Of a stretch of DNA of 64,000 bases, positions 35,620-43,750 are shown piece by piece. Each line of letters opens with the position of its first letter. Position 1 is the stretch's first letter. The notes beneath the pieces are model-generated. The model saw nothing but the letters and a program-made list of their open reading frames with translations. It made no database searches and had not been told where the DNA came from. Position numbers and translations under genes: made by a program. This stretch comes from UBA1563 sp041667115 (GTDB taxonomy: Bacteria > Bacteroidota > Ignavibacteria > Ignavibacteriales > Ignavibacteriaceae): positions 220,255 through 284,254 of the forward strand of contig JBAYFO010000001.1 of NCBI GenBank assembly GCA_041667115.1, in the 5' to 3' direction.

Positions 35620-36307
35620 CATAGAGCTTTATTATTCGCCACCGGACTCTTTTACGGAAAATGTAATTAAAGTAACCGGTGACGAATTTGCACATCTTAC
35701 ACGCGTGATGCGGCATAAGATTGATGACGTTATTTTCATCACCGACGGCTGCGGAAAAATTTATACTTGCAAGATTATTGATGTAGAGAAAACATTTTTG
35801 TCTGCAGAAATTCAGTCGTTTGAGTTGTATCAAAATAAATTTGACAACATCTATTTCTGTATTCCAAAGTTGAAAAATCCGGAGCGGTTTGAGTTTGCGC
35901 TTGAGAAATGTACAGAACTGGGAATAACGAACTTCGTTATATTTGAGTCGCTTAGAACAGTTGCAAAATCTAATAAAGTTGAACGGTGGGAAAAGTTACT
36001 CCTTTCCGCGATGAAACAATCACTGCGAAGTTATCTACCGAAGATTCATTCGCTAACAACATTCAAAAACATTTTAGCCTTTGAAGGAATTAAAATTCTT
36101 TTTGAGCAAAACTCGGAAAGGAAATTGAGGGATTTGAATTTTGCAGACGATAAAAATTACTATTTTATTTTCGGCCCGGAAGGGGGATTAGAAAAGAAAG
36201 AAATTGAATCAGCCGGAATAGAAAACTTTTTTCAGCTTACAGAAAACCGATTAAGATCGGAAACGGCAATAGTTTTCGCAGCTACACAAATTACTGCTGC
36301 TTTGTAA
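35597..36307 (+). CDS. rsmE: 16S rRNA (uracil1498-N3)-methyltransferase
   Basis: About 236 residues. The start is uncertain: the frame has only TTG codons (35597, 35603) before IELYYSPPDSF, both inside the end of the Omp85 gene, so the genes overlap. SPOUT-fold motifs are clear: VTGDEFAHLTRVMRHKIDD, CIPKLKNPERFEFALEKCTELG, AMKQSLRSYLPKI, the SAM-binding knot FIFGPEGGLEKKEIE and LTENRLRSETAIVFAATQI. RsmE methylates U1498 of 16S rRNA. Confidence 0.93.
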   Translation: MTLAYLSNIELYYSPPDSFTENVIKVTGDEFAHLTRVMRHKIDDVIFITDGCGKIYTCKIIDVEKTFLSAEIQSFELYQNKFDNIYFCIPKLKNPERFEFALEKCTELGITNFVIFESLRTVAKSNKVERWEKLLLSAMKQSLRSYLPKIHSLTTFKNILAFEGIKILFEQNSERKLRDLNFADDKNYYFIFGPEGGLEKKEIESAGIENFFQLTENRLRSETAIVFAATQITAAL

Positions 36308-36870
36308 TGAATAATGAAATAAAAAAAGAAATTGATCTATCAGTCCCTTTGTGGAAAGCGAACATTTATAGTTTCCCTATCGTAATAATCTCATTAATAC
36401 TAACCGGTTTTCCATTCTACTTTATTTGGGGAATAGAACAAGTTATCCTCGAATTTCACACTACTTCAAACTTACTTTTGTTAATATTTGTTTTTATGAT
36501 CGGGGTTATTCTACACGAGCTTATTCACGCTTTATCCTGGGTAGCATTTGCAAGGATACCGTTAAGCAAAATTAAATTTGGGTTCAACGTAATGACACTT
36601 TCTCCCTATGCCCATTGCGGAGAAGCGGTTACTGCTAAAGTATACAGAATTGCGTTGCTTACTCCCGCAATTATTTTAGGAATAATCCCAACGTTAATTT
36701 CATTTTTTACTGGAAGCGTTTGGTTGCTTGTCCCTGGGGTGCTTTTTACCGTAACTGCATGTGGAGATTTTTTAATTTTCTGGTTGATAAGAAAAGTTAA
36801 GAATGATCAATTAGTGGCTGATGATCCGAAGAAAGCGGGATGTAAAGTGGTTGGAAAATTTGGATATTAA
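36307..36870 (+). CDS. DUF3267 zincin-like membrane protein
   Basis: 187 residues with four membrane segments. The third contains HELIH within FMIGVILHELIHALSW, the HExxH zinc motif of the DUF3267 putative membrane peptidases. A further conserved stretch FGFNVMTLSPYAHCGEAVTAKVYRIALLTPAIILG includes a possible third ligand. It overlaps rsmE by one base (TAATG). The substrate is unknown, and proteolysis has not been shown for most of the family. Confidence 0.82.
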   Translation: MNNEIKKEIDLSVPLWKANIYSFPIVIISLILTGFPFYFIWGIEQVILEFHTTSNLLLLIFVFMIGVILHELIHALSWVAFARIPLSKIKFGFNVMTLSPYAHCGEAVTAKVYRIALLTPAIILGIIPTLISFFTGSVWLLVPGVLFTVTACGDFLIFWLIRKVKNDQLVADDPKKAGCKVVGKFGY

Positions 36871-36919
36871 AACTTTCGAGGTCTTAGGATTAAATTTAGT
36901 ACAGAGACCCCGAAGGTTT
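36870..36919. terminator. Bidirectional terminator hairpin
   Basis: AAACTTTCGAGGTCTT at 36870-36885 pairs with GAGACCCCGAAGGTTT at 36904-36919 (with a few G-U pairs), followed by AGTTTTTTC. It lies between converging genes. Confidence 0.75.
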
Positions 36920-36936
36920 AGTTTTTTCTATAATAC

Positions 36937-39087
36937 TTATTTCATCAAAACAAACTTCTTTGTTTGCACAAAACTACCTGCACGAAGTTGGTAGAAATAT
37001 ACTCCGCTACTGATTGTTTTATTCTGACTATTAAATTCTACTTCATACGTTCCGGGATTCTTCTCTTCATTCACTAGAATTGCGACTTCTTTTCCAAGCA
37101 CATCATATACTTTTAGACTAATATTTTGACTACTCGCTATTGAATATTGAATCCTTGTGGTCGGGTTAAAAGGATTAGGATAATTTTGTAAAAGTAAAAA
37201 CTCTTTTGGAGAAATATTTACTTTATCTCCGTTAATTGAAACTACTCCACCTTCTTTATAAACTGATAAACCACCACCCCATGTCCCTATCCACTTATTT
37301 CCTGAGGCATCAATTGCAATTGAAGATACAACGTTCTCGCACAAACCTGAATTTAAAGTCGTATATACTGTCCAGGTCTTGTCGTCAAATTTGGCAAGTC
37401 CTCTTCCCATTCCAATCCACTTGTTCCCGCTAGCCTCTATTGCAATTGCCCTGACATCATTGTATGGTAAGTCAGAATTAGAACTATTAAATATCGTCCA
37501 GTTTATTCCATCAAATTTTACAAGACCACCACCTTTGGTTCCTATCCACTTATTCCCCGAACTGTCTATTGCTATTGAACGGACATCGTTAATAGGTAAG
37601 CTTGAATCTAAAATATTAAAAACAGCCCAATTAGTGTCGTCAAATTTGGCAAGTCCTTCCTCTGTTCCAATCCACTTGGTTCCAGAACCGTCTATTGTTA
37701 TGGACGAGACGTAGTTAGATGGTAATCTCGAATTTGAAGAAGTATATGCTTCCCAGTTTGTCCCATTTACTTTGATAAGCCCGTGACCATAAGTTCCTAC
37801 CCACTTATTTCCTATACTATCTATCTCTATTGATGTAATATTGTACAGAGGCAAAGTTGAATTTGGACTGTTATAAACTGTCCAGTTTGTGTTATCATAT
37901 TTGATGAGTCCACCACTTTCTGTTCCTATCCACTTATTGCCTGAATCGTCTATCGCTATTGATTGGACAGAGTTATTAGGCAAGCCCGAATTTGAACTGT
38001 TATATACTTTCCAGTTGGTTCCATCAAAACTGGCAAGCCCTCCCCACAAAACTCCAATCCATTTATTTCCAGAATGGTCTATAGCTATTGAATTGATCGT
38101 GTTACCAGGCAAGTCCGAATTTGAAGTAGTATAAACTGTCCAGTTTACATCATCAAATTTTGCAAGTTGACCATAAGATCCTATCCACTTATTTCCCGCA
38201 ACATCAATCGTTATTGATCTAATAGTATTGTCAGGTAAACCCGAATTTGAAATAGTATAAACAGTCCAATTTTTATCGTCAAATTTTGCAAGTCCATATC
38301 CATAAGTTCCTATCCACTTATTCCCAGCACCGTCTATTGCAATCGAGATGACATCGTGGTTAAGTAGGTCAAAGTTTGGATTCTGATAAACAGTCCAATT
38401 TGTGTCGTCAAATTTTGCAAGTCCATATCCCGTTCCAAACCATTTATTTCCTAAACTATCAATCGCTACTGACGAGACATTAAAAGCAGGAAGGCTCGAA
38501 TTTAAATAATTATAAATAGTCCAAGTTGTATCGTTGAATTTGGCAAGTCCACCACGCTGAGTTCCTATCCACTTATTTCCAGCACCATCTATTGCTATTG
38601 AACGGACATCGTTATCAGGTAAATCCGAATTGGAAATCTGATAAATTGTCCAATTTGTGTCGTCAAATTTTGCAAGGCCTCCAACTGAGGTTCCGATCCA
38701 CTTATTTCCTGAATCATCTATCGTAATTGAATTAACAAAGTCATCCGGAAGGTTTGAATTTGAACTCTGATAAACCACCCAGTTTTGATCGTCAAATTTG
38801 ACAAGTCCAAATCCAGTTCCTATCCATTTATTCCCTGAATTGTCTATCACTATCGATGTAACATAATTAGAAGGTAAACCGGAATTACTTCTATTATAGA
38901 AAGTTTTCTCTCCGGTTGTTTTATTGAGACTTACCAAACCTCCATTTGTTCCAATCCAAATAATATCTCCTTCTATAACTGTAGCAAAAACAGCTCGTCC
39001 TTCAGTATAATTTATCCACTCCGGATTTTGAGCATAAATAGAAGTAGATAGAAGAAAAAAGAAAAGTAAAATATGTGCTCTTCCCAT
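36937..39087 (-). CDS. Reg_prop propeller-repeat protein with T9SS sorting domain
   Basis: 716 residues with a signal peptide (1-19, ending SIYAQ). About 13 tandem repeats of 42-43 residues follow, each close to NKWIGTxGGGLAKFDDTNW then VYxxSNSxLPxNxVxSIAID; they are the two-component-regulator propeller (Reg_prop) type and should form one or two beta-propellers. The last ~85 residues are a T9SS type A sorting domain (LLQNYPNPFNPTTRIQY, LKVYDVLGKEVAILVNEE, FVQTKKFVLMK). Without a kinase domain this is a secreted propeller, not a sensor. GGGAG precedes the ATG. Near-identical repeat units suggest recent expansion. Confidence 0.9.
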   Translation of the reverse strand: MGRAHILLFFFLLSTSIYAQNPEWINYTEGRAVFATVIEGDIIWIGTNGGLVSLNKTTGEKTFYNRSNSGLPSNYVTSIVIDNSGNKWIGTGFGLVKFDDQNWVVYQSSNSNLPDDFVNSITIDDSGNKWIGTSVGGLAKFDDTNWTIYQISNSDLPDNDVRSIAIDGAGNKWIGTQRGGLAKFNDTTWTIYNYLNSSLPAFNVSSVAIDSLGNKWFGTGYGLAKFDDTNWTVYQNPNFDLLNHDVISIAIDGAGNKWIGTYGYGLAKFDDKNWTVYTISNSGLPDNTIRSITIDVAGNKWIGSYGQLAKFDDVNWTVYTTSNSDLPGNTINSIAIDHSGNKWIGVLWGGLASFDGTNWKVYNSSNSGLPNNSVQSIAIDDSGNKWIGTESGGLIKYDNTNWTVYNSPNSTLPLYNITSIEIDSIGNKWVGTYGHGLIKVNGTNWEAYTSSNSRLPSNYVSSITIDGSGTKWIGTEEGLAKFDDTNWAVFNILDSSLPINDVRSIAIDSSGNKWIGTKGGGLVKFDGINWTIFNSSNSDLPYNDVRAIAIEASGNKWIGMGRGLAKFDDKTWTVYTTLNSGLCENVVSSIAIDASGNKWIGTWGGGLSVYKEGGVVSINGDKVNISPKEFLLLQNYPNPFNPTTRIQYSIASSQNISLKVYDVLGKEVAILVNEEKNPGTYEVEFNSQNKTISSGVYFYQLRAGSFVQTKKFVLMK

Positions 39088-39157
39088 GTTGAACTCCCTT
39101 TCATTTATAAATAAGAAAAATCAGTCTTTCTGAAATAAATTCTATCAAGATTTAATT

Positions 39158-39985
39158 TTATAATTCACTCATCTCAATAAACTTTTTTATCAACCCTTCA
39201 AAATTTCCTTTTACGCGGTTGGCGGTTTCGGTTACTTCTTCATGAGAGAGTTTTTGGTTTGAAATTCCCGCTGCAAAATTTGTAATGCATGAAATTCCGG
39301 CGCACTTCATCCCTTTGGCAACAGCATAAATAGCTTCGTGCACGGTTGACATCCCTACGGCATCCGTTCCGAACTTATGCATCATTTCAATTTCTGCGGG
39401 TGTTTCGTACGAGGGACCTTTGGAATACCAGTACGAACCTTCTTTTAAAGGAATTTTTTCTTCGAGCGCGGCTTTCCTAATTGTATCATTCAATTTTCTT
39501 GAAGGACAGTCGAGAAAAGCATTTTTAGCGTCAAAGTTGGAAATGCCCATCACTTCCGATAATTCTTTTTTTAGAGAGAGGGAATTAAAAGAAGTTAGCA
39601 GCATCAAATCACCGGGAGAAAAATTGCGGTTGATTCCTCCGGCTGCATTCGTTAATAAAATATTTTTGCATCCAAGTTCAGCACAAAGATGAACGGGGAG
39701 GAGGCATTGATAAAGATCGTATCCTTCGTAAAAATGAATTCTCCCCTGGAATAAAATTATTTTCTTACCGGCATATTCTACAAAATGAATTTTCCCTTGA
39801 TGTCCTGCGACTGTCGAAGCAGGATAATTGGGAAGTTCCGAAGTTGCGATTGAAACTTTTAGATCAAGCGCGGAAGCAAAATCGCCAAGTCCGCTCCCGA
39901 GAATGATAGCAACATCAGGTTGAAAGGGAGCAATTTTTTTTAGAGCGGAGACCGTCTCTGAGAAAATGGAGTTGAGATTGATCAT
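39158..39985 (-). CDS. punA: Purine-nucleoside phosphorylase
   Basis: 275 residues of the trimeric PNP type. Motifs: VAIILGSGLGDFA (phosphate), GRIHFYEGYD, LLTNAAGGINRNFSPGDLML, KGPSYETPAEIEM (base-binding Glu) and DAVGMSTVHEAI (ribose and phosphate). The enzyme cleaves inosine and guanosine with phosphate. It is the last gene of the cdd-tdk-nupC-punA set; a hairpin-rich 161-base gap separates it from nupC. Confidence 0.95.
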   Translation of the reverse strand: MINLNSIFSETVSALKKIAPFQPDVAIILGSGLGDFASALDLKVSIATSELPNYPASTVAGHQGKIHFVEYAGKKIILFQGRIHFYEGYDLYQCLLPVHLCAELGCKNILLTNAAGGINRNFSPGDLMLLTSFNSLSLKKELSEVMGISNFDAKNAFLDCPSRKLNDTIRKAALEEKIPLKEGSYWYSKGPSYETPAEIEMMHKFGTDAVGMSTVHEAIYAVAKGMKCAGISCITNFAAGISNQKLSHEEVTETANRVKGNFEGLIKKFIEMSEL

Positions 39986-40052
39986 TTATAATTCCTATTT
40001 CAAAAATTTGGTAAACCAGTTCAAAATAATTTCGTATGGAGAACGAATGGTT

Positions 40053-40140
40053 GCATGACTGAATGGTTGAATGAAATGCACAAGAATCTTTATTAATCAG
40101 TTTGTAAAACATTCATCCATTCAAGCATTCAGTCATTCAT
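40053..40140. repeat. Octamer-based inverted repeat between nupC and punA
   Basis: The right arm (40111-40140) consists of 8-bp units beginning ATTCA (ATTCATCC, ATTCAAGC, ATTCAGTC, ATTCAT). The left arm (40053-40076, GCATGACTGAATGGTTGAATG) is nearly its complement, so RNA from either strand can form a long hairpin of about 20 pairs. Confidence 0.7.
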
Positions 40141-40146
40141 ACTTTT

Positions 40147-41499
40147 TTATTTCAACAAAATTCCTGCTAACGTTGCCGTCATTAAGGTTGCAAGCGTTCC
40201 ACCAAGCACAGCACGCAAACCTAAAGCGGCGATATCTTTTTTCCGTTCGGGAGCTAAAGGGCTAATCCCGCCAATCTGAATTGCGATAGAAGAAAAATTC
40301 GCGAATCCGCAAAGTGCATACGTCGCCATCAAAATACCTTTTTCAGTCATTGCATGATTTCTAATTAGAGTAGTTAAATCTAAGTAAGCAACAAATTCAT
40401 TTAAAACTACTTTTGTTCCGATCAAACTACCGAAGTTTAACGCGTCATGCCACGGCACACCGATCCCGTATGCGAGATATTGAAGGACCATTCCAAATAA
40501 TAATTGTAACGAAAGTGGTTTACCAAAATTTGCCATTAGCATTTGATTAACGCCGATTATGTTCCCAAACCCCGTTAACATATAATTAAACATAGCGATG
40601 AGCGCGATAAAAGCCAGAAGCATTCCCGCAACATTTAACGCAAGCTGAAGTCCATCCGAAGCGCCCGTTGCGGCAGCTTCAACAACATTAGAAGCGTTTT
40701 TCTCAACATTAATTTTTACACTTCCTTTAGTAACCGGGTCTCCGGTTTCCGGGAATAAAATTTTTGCAACAACAAGTGAAGCCGGAGCCGCCATAGTGCT
40801 TGCCGCTAAAAGTTGAACGGCAAAACGGAGTTGCGCCTGGTAAAGTGGAATGTTATTAGCATCTGCAAACGACTGCCCGAGCATTTGAATATAACCTGCC
40901 ATTACTCCGCCTGCAATTGTCGCCATCCCGCCGATCATAATGGTAAGCAATTCGGAATTAGTCATCTTAGCAATGTAAGGACGAATTAAGAGAGGAGCTT
41001 CGGTTTGTCCGACAAAAATATTTGCGACGTTGGAAAGCGATTCGGCACCACTTGTGCCCAATAGTTTTGCCATAAACCAGGCCATACCTTTTACTACCAA
41101 TTGCAAAATTCCGAGAAAGTATAACACCGACGTTAATGAGGAAACAAAAATTATTGTTGGTAAAACCTGGAATGCAAAAAAGAATCCGATTGAATCAGGC
41201 CCGTTGTTTTCAGCAAGTTTGCCAAAAACAAACTTTGCTCCTTCCATAGTAAAGCCAAGCAGACTTACCACAATACCGCCGAAAAAGTTTACGGTATCTT
41301 TTACCCAACCAAGCGGAAAGAACCAGCCGCGAAGCATTTCGGAATGCAAAATAAATACAGCAAAAATAATTTGGATCGCTAATCCGTTTCTGACTAATCT
41401 CCAATTAATTTTCTTTTTATTATTTGAAAAAAGAAAAGCTATACCAAGCAGTAAAGTAAGACCTAGTAATCCCCTCAACAATGAAATTGCAAAATCCAT
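40147..41499 (-). CDS. nupC: Concentrative nucleoside transporter (NupC/CNT family)
   Basis: 450 residues with about ten membrane segments. CNT motifs are present: VFVG QTEAPLLIRPYI (substrate site, Gln and Glu), the GGMATIAGGVMAGYI loop, AAPASLVVAKILFPETGDP, and CGFANFSSIAIQIGGISPLAPER near the end. It imports nucleosides with Na+ or H+. It starts 9 bases after tdk, so transport and salvage enzymes are produced together. Confidence 0.94.
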   Translation of the reverse strand: MDFAISLLRGLLGLTLLLGIAFLFSNNKKKINWRLVRNGLAIQIIFAVFILHSEMLRGWFFPLGWVKDTVNFFGGIVVSLLGFTMEGAKFVFGKLAENNGPDSIGFFFAFQVLPTIIFVSSLTSVLYFLGILQLVVKGMAWFMAKLLGTSGAESLSNVANIFVGQTEAPLLIRPYIAKMTNSELLTIMIGGMATIAGGVMAGYIQMLGQSFADANNIPLYQAQLRFAVQLLAASTMAAPASLVVAKILFPETGDPVTKGSVKINVEKNASNVVEAAATGASDGLQLALNVAGMLLAFIALIAMFNYMLTGFGNIIGVNQMLMANFGKPLSLQLLFGMVLQYLAYGIGVPWHDALNFGSLIGTKVVLNEFVAYLDLTTLIRNHAMTEKGILMATYALCGFANFSSIAIQIGGISPLAPERKKDIAALGLRAVLGGTLATLMTATLAGILLK

Positions 41500-41508
41500 G
41501 TTCAGCCT

Positions 41509-42087
41509 TTAGTTTTCTTCGGGAAGATAATGACATTTTCTGCAACGCGCTTCGTAAATATCGGAAGCACCAACCACCACCCGTTCTGCTGAAATAATTT
41601 TACGCTGGGTTTTATCAGCGGGATTTCCGCAGACTACACAAATAGCTAAAGTCTTGGTTATATATTCTGCGACGGCAAGAAGTTGGGGCATCGGCTCAAA
41701 AGGAATACCGCGGTAATCTTGATCCAACCCCGCTACAAGTACACGCTTCCCCTCATTTGCAAGTTGGTTACATACATCAACAATTTCTTTTGAAAAAAAC
41801 TGTGCTTCATCAATACCAACAACCTGCGCGTCTTTAGAAAGCTCTAAAATTTCTTGCGGCGTTTCAACAATTATTGAAGGAAGAGACTGCTCGCTGTGGG
41901 ATACAATTTCGTCAACAGAGTAACGTGTATCTATTTTGGGTTTAAAGACGAGAACAGTTTGCTTTGCAATTTTAGCGCGGCGTAATCTTCTAATAAGTTC
42001 TTCGGTTTTTCCGCTGAACATACATCCGGCAATAACTTCGATCCAGCCGGTTTCTTTTGGAAGAGAATGAGGATTGATTTCGTGCAT
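41509..42087 (-). CDS. tdk: Thymidine kinase
   Basis: 192 residues from ATG 42087, which lies one base after the cdd stop; an upstream GTG-type start within cdd would add 15 residues foreign to the family. P-loop GCMFSGKTEEL, the FKPKIDTRY segment, DEAQFF, and the zinc cysteines in CVVCGNPADKTQR and CRKCH identify type II thymidine kinase. It phosphorylates imported thymidine for the dTTP pool. Confidence 0.96.
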   Translation of the reverse strand: MHEINPHSLPKETGWIEVIAGCMFSGKTEELIRRLRRAKIAKQTVLVFKPKIDTRYSVDEIVSHSEQSLPSIIVETPQEILELSKDAQVVGIDEAQFFSKEIVDVCNQLANEGKRVLVAGLDQDYRGIPFEPMPQLLAVAEYITKTLAICVVCGNPADKTQRKIISAERVVVGASDIYEARCRKCHYLPEEN

Positions 42088-42088
42088 A

Positions 42089-42496
42089 TTACTCTGATGT
42101 TTTTGTTTGTAAGTCGGTATCTTCAAACGCAAAAGGAAGTAAATCCTTTGTACGGAGAACTTTAATTTCTTTTTTTTGATTCACCAAAACGATGTCGATA
42201 TCTTTGCAAAGATCGGAAATGATCTGACGGCAAGCGCCGCAAGGTGAACAGTAACCAACAGTGTCCCCGGCAATTGCTATGGCGGAAAATTTACGTTCTC
42301 CTTCTGAAATAGCTTTGAAAATAGCAGTGCGTTCTGCACATATTGTAAGACCATAAGAACTGCTTTCAATATTACCGCCGGAATAAATCTTTCCGTCTTC
42401 TGTAAGCAGCGCAGCTCCTACATGAAAGTGCGAATAGGTTGGAAGCGCAGTTTTTTTTGCTTCGATAGCTTTTTCAGCTAAAAATGTATAATCCAT
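42089..42496 (-). CDS. cdd: Cytidine deaminase
   Basis: 135 residues, homotetrameric type. Zinc and proton-shuttle residues are visible in LTICAERTAIFKAI (Cys, Glu) and CSPCGACRQII (two Cys). N-terminal YSHFHVGAALLTEDGKIYSGGNIES is the substrate-binding part. It converts cytidine and deoxycytidine to uridine forms. First gene of the nucleoside salvage set. Confidence 0.96.
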   Translation of the reverse strand: MDYTFLAEKAIEAKKTALPTYSHFHVGAALLTEDGKIYSGGNIESSSYGLTICAERTAIFKAISEGERKFSAIAIAGDTVGYCSPCGACRQIISDLCKDIDIVLVNQKKEIKVLRTKDLLPFAFEDTDLQTKTSE

Positions 42497-42551
42497 TGTC
42501 TCTCGATTTTTGAGTCTAAAAATAAGGAATTTATTATTAACGTTTCAGAAA

Positions 42552-43637
42552 TCATTTCCATTTTATCTTGAAAAATTTTGTATTAAAGAAATGCACGACC
42601 AGGAAGCACTCATAAAGAATTTGGAAAAAGAATATTTCGCCGAAAGAAAATTTGTATTTGAATCTCTTCTGAAACGAATAAATAATAAAGTAGTCACAAA
42701 ATATTTTTGAGAGAAAGAGATACCCTGCTTCCGGTAAAAAGGGAATGAGGAAGAGCGAATCAACTGCAAGGATATTGAGCAAATGCCAAAAGCCTAACAA
42801 TAATTGATGCTGCCATAGGTAGTGAAAAGATGTCGCCGTGTGTCTCCGCTTTTGCATAAAGTAACCGGCAAAATTCTTAGCGGTATTTGAAAAGACCAAA
42901 CTTTCGGCTTCAGAAACAATTCCAATCTTGCATTTACTTTTCACTGCTTCACGAATTAATAGATCATCATCTCCGCCTAGTGTTTGCAGCGTTTTGCTGA
43001 AGCCACCCAGCTTACGAAAAGCCTCTTTTGTAATTCCGAGACTTCGTGAAGCGGCTGAATAAGGCATTCCAAGCTTCGCAACCGTGAAAGACAGAATCGT
43101 AGTCCTGAAATTTTCAAAACAAAAAAAATGATTTGCAAAAGTCTTTTGAAAAGTAAGGGGAGCAAATCCGAGTAGTAAATCAAAGTTTGTAGCAAATTTA
43201 TTTGAGAAAGCTTTTAACCAATTACTTTCAGGCATACAGTCGGCATCGGTAAAAAGAAGAAAAGGGAATTGAGCTTCGGCAATTCCAATTTCCAACGCTC
43301 CTTTCTTCGCGGGCAAATTTTTATGTTCGGCTTTCAATAAACGGAAATGGATGAAACGGTCTGTATATTTTTGCGCAACGGCAAAAGTTTCGTCGGTGGA
43401 GTTGTCATCAACAAAAACGATTTCAAATTTATCTTTCGGATAGTTCTGCTGTTCGAGCGATAAAAAAAGATTATCAAGATTTTCTTCCTCATTCCTTGCG
43501 GCAATGATTATTGAAATATTTTTCTCGTCGGGATTAATTCTGTCATTCTTCTTGTCACCGATTTTTCTGATTGCCACAGAGAAGACAACTGTTAGCGCTG
43601 CAAAGAGAGTGATTGAAATTATAACCGCTTCGACCAA
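42552..43637 (-). CDS. Family 2 glycosyltransferase, membrane-anchored
   Basis: 361 residues. A membrane segment (about 2-23) is followed by a GT-A fold with ISIIIAARNEEENLDNLFLSL, IVFVDDNSTDETFAVA, LFTDADCMPESNWL (DxD metal site) and a late GGDDDLLIREAV segment with MQKRRHTAT, the R/QxxRW-like region of processive GT2 enzymes. Two further membrane segments lie near the C-terminus. It probably transfers a sugar to a lipid or polysaccharide in the envelope; donor and acceptor are unknown. It lies 55 bases upstream of cdd, on the same strand. Confidence 0.87.
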   Translation of the reverse strand: MVEAVIISITLFAALTVVFSVAIRKIGDKKNDRINPDEKNISIIIAARNEEENLDNLFLSLEQQNYPKDKFEIVFVDDNSTDETFAVAQKYTDRFIHFRLLKAEHKNLPAKKGALEIGIAEAQFPFLLFTDADCMPESNWLKAFSNKFATNFDLLLGFAPLTFQKTFANHFFCFENFRTTILSFTVAKLGMPYSAASRSLGITKEAFRKLGGFSKTLQTLGGDDDLLIREAVKSKCKIGIVSEAESLVFSNTAKNFAGYFMQKRRHTATSFHYLWQHQLLLGFWHLLNILAVDSLFLIPFLPEAGYLFLSKIFCDYFIIYSFQKRFKYKFSFGEIFFFQILYECFLVVHFFNTKFFKIKWK

Positions 43638-43750
43638 AATTAGCCTTAATTAATTTTTTTATTTTTTCACTTATAAAATATTGAATTCAAAGAGAAAATA
43701 ACCTAAGTTTGTTTGTAAATTTTTATTAATAATTAATTACAAGGGAGTTT

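Noticed and set aside
36937..39087. Hybrid two-component sensor
   Set aside because: Reg_prop repeats suggest it, but there is no transmembrane helix after the propeller, no kinase and no receiver; the protein ends in a T9SS sorting domain.
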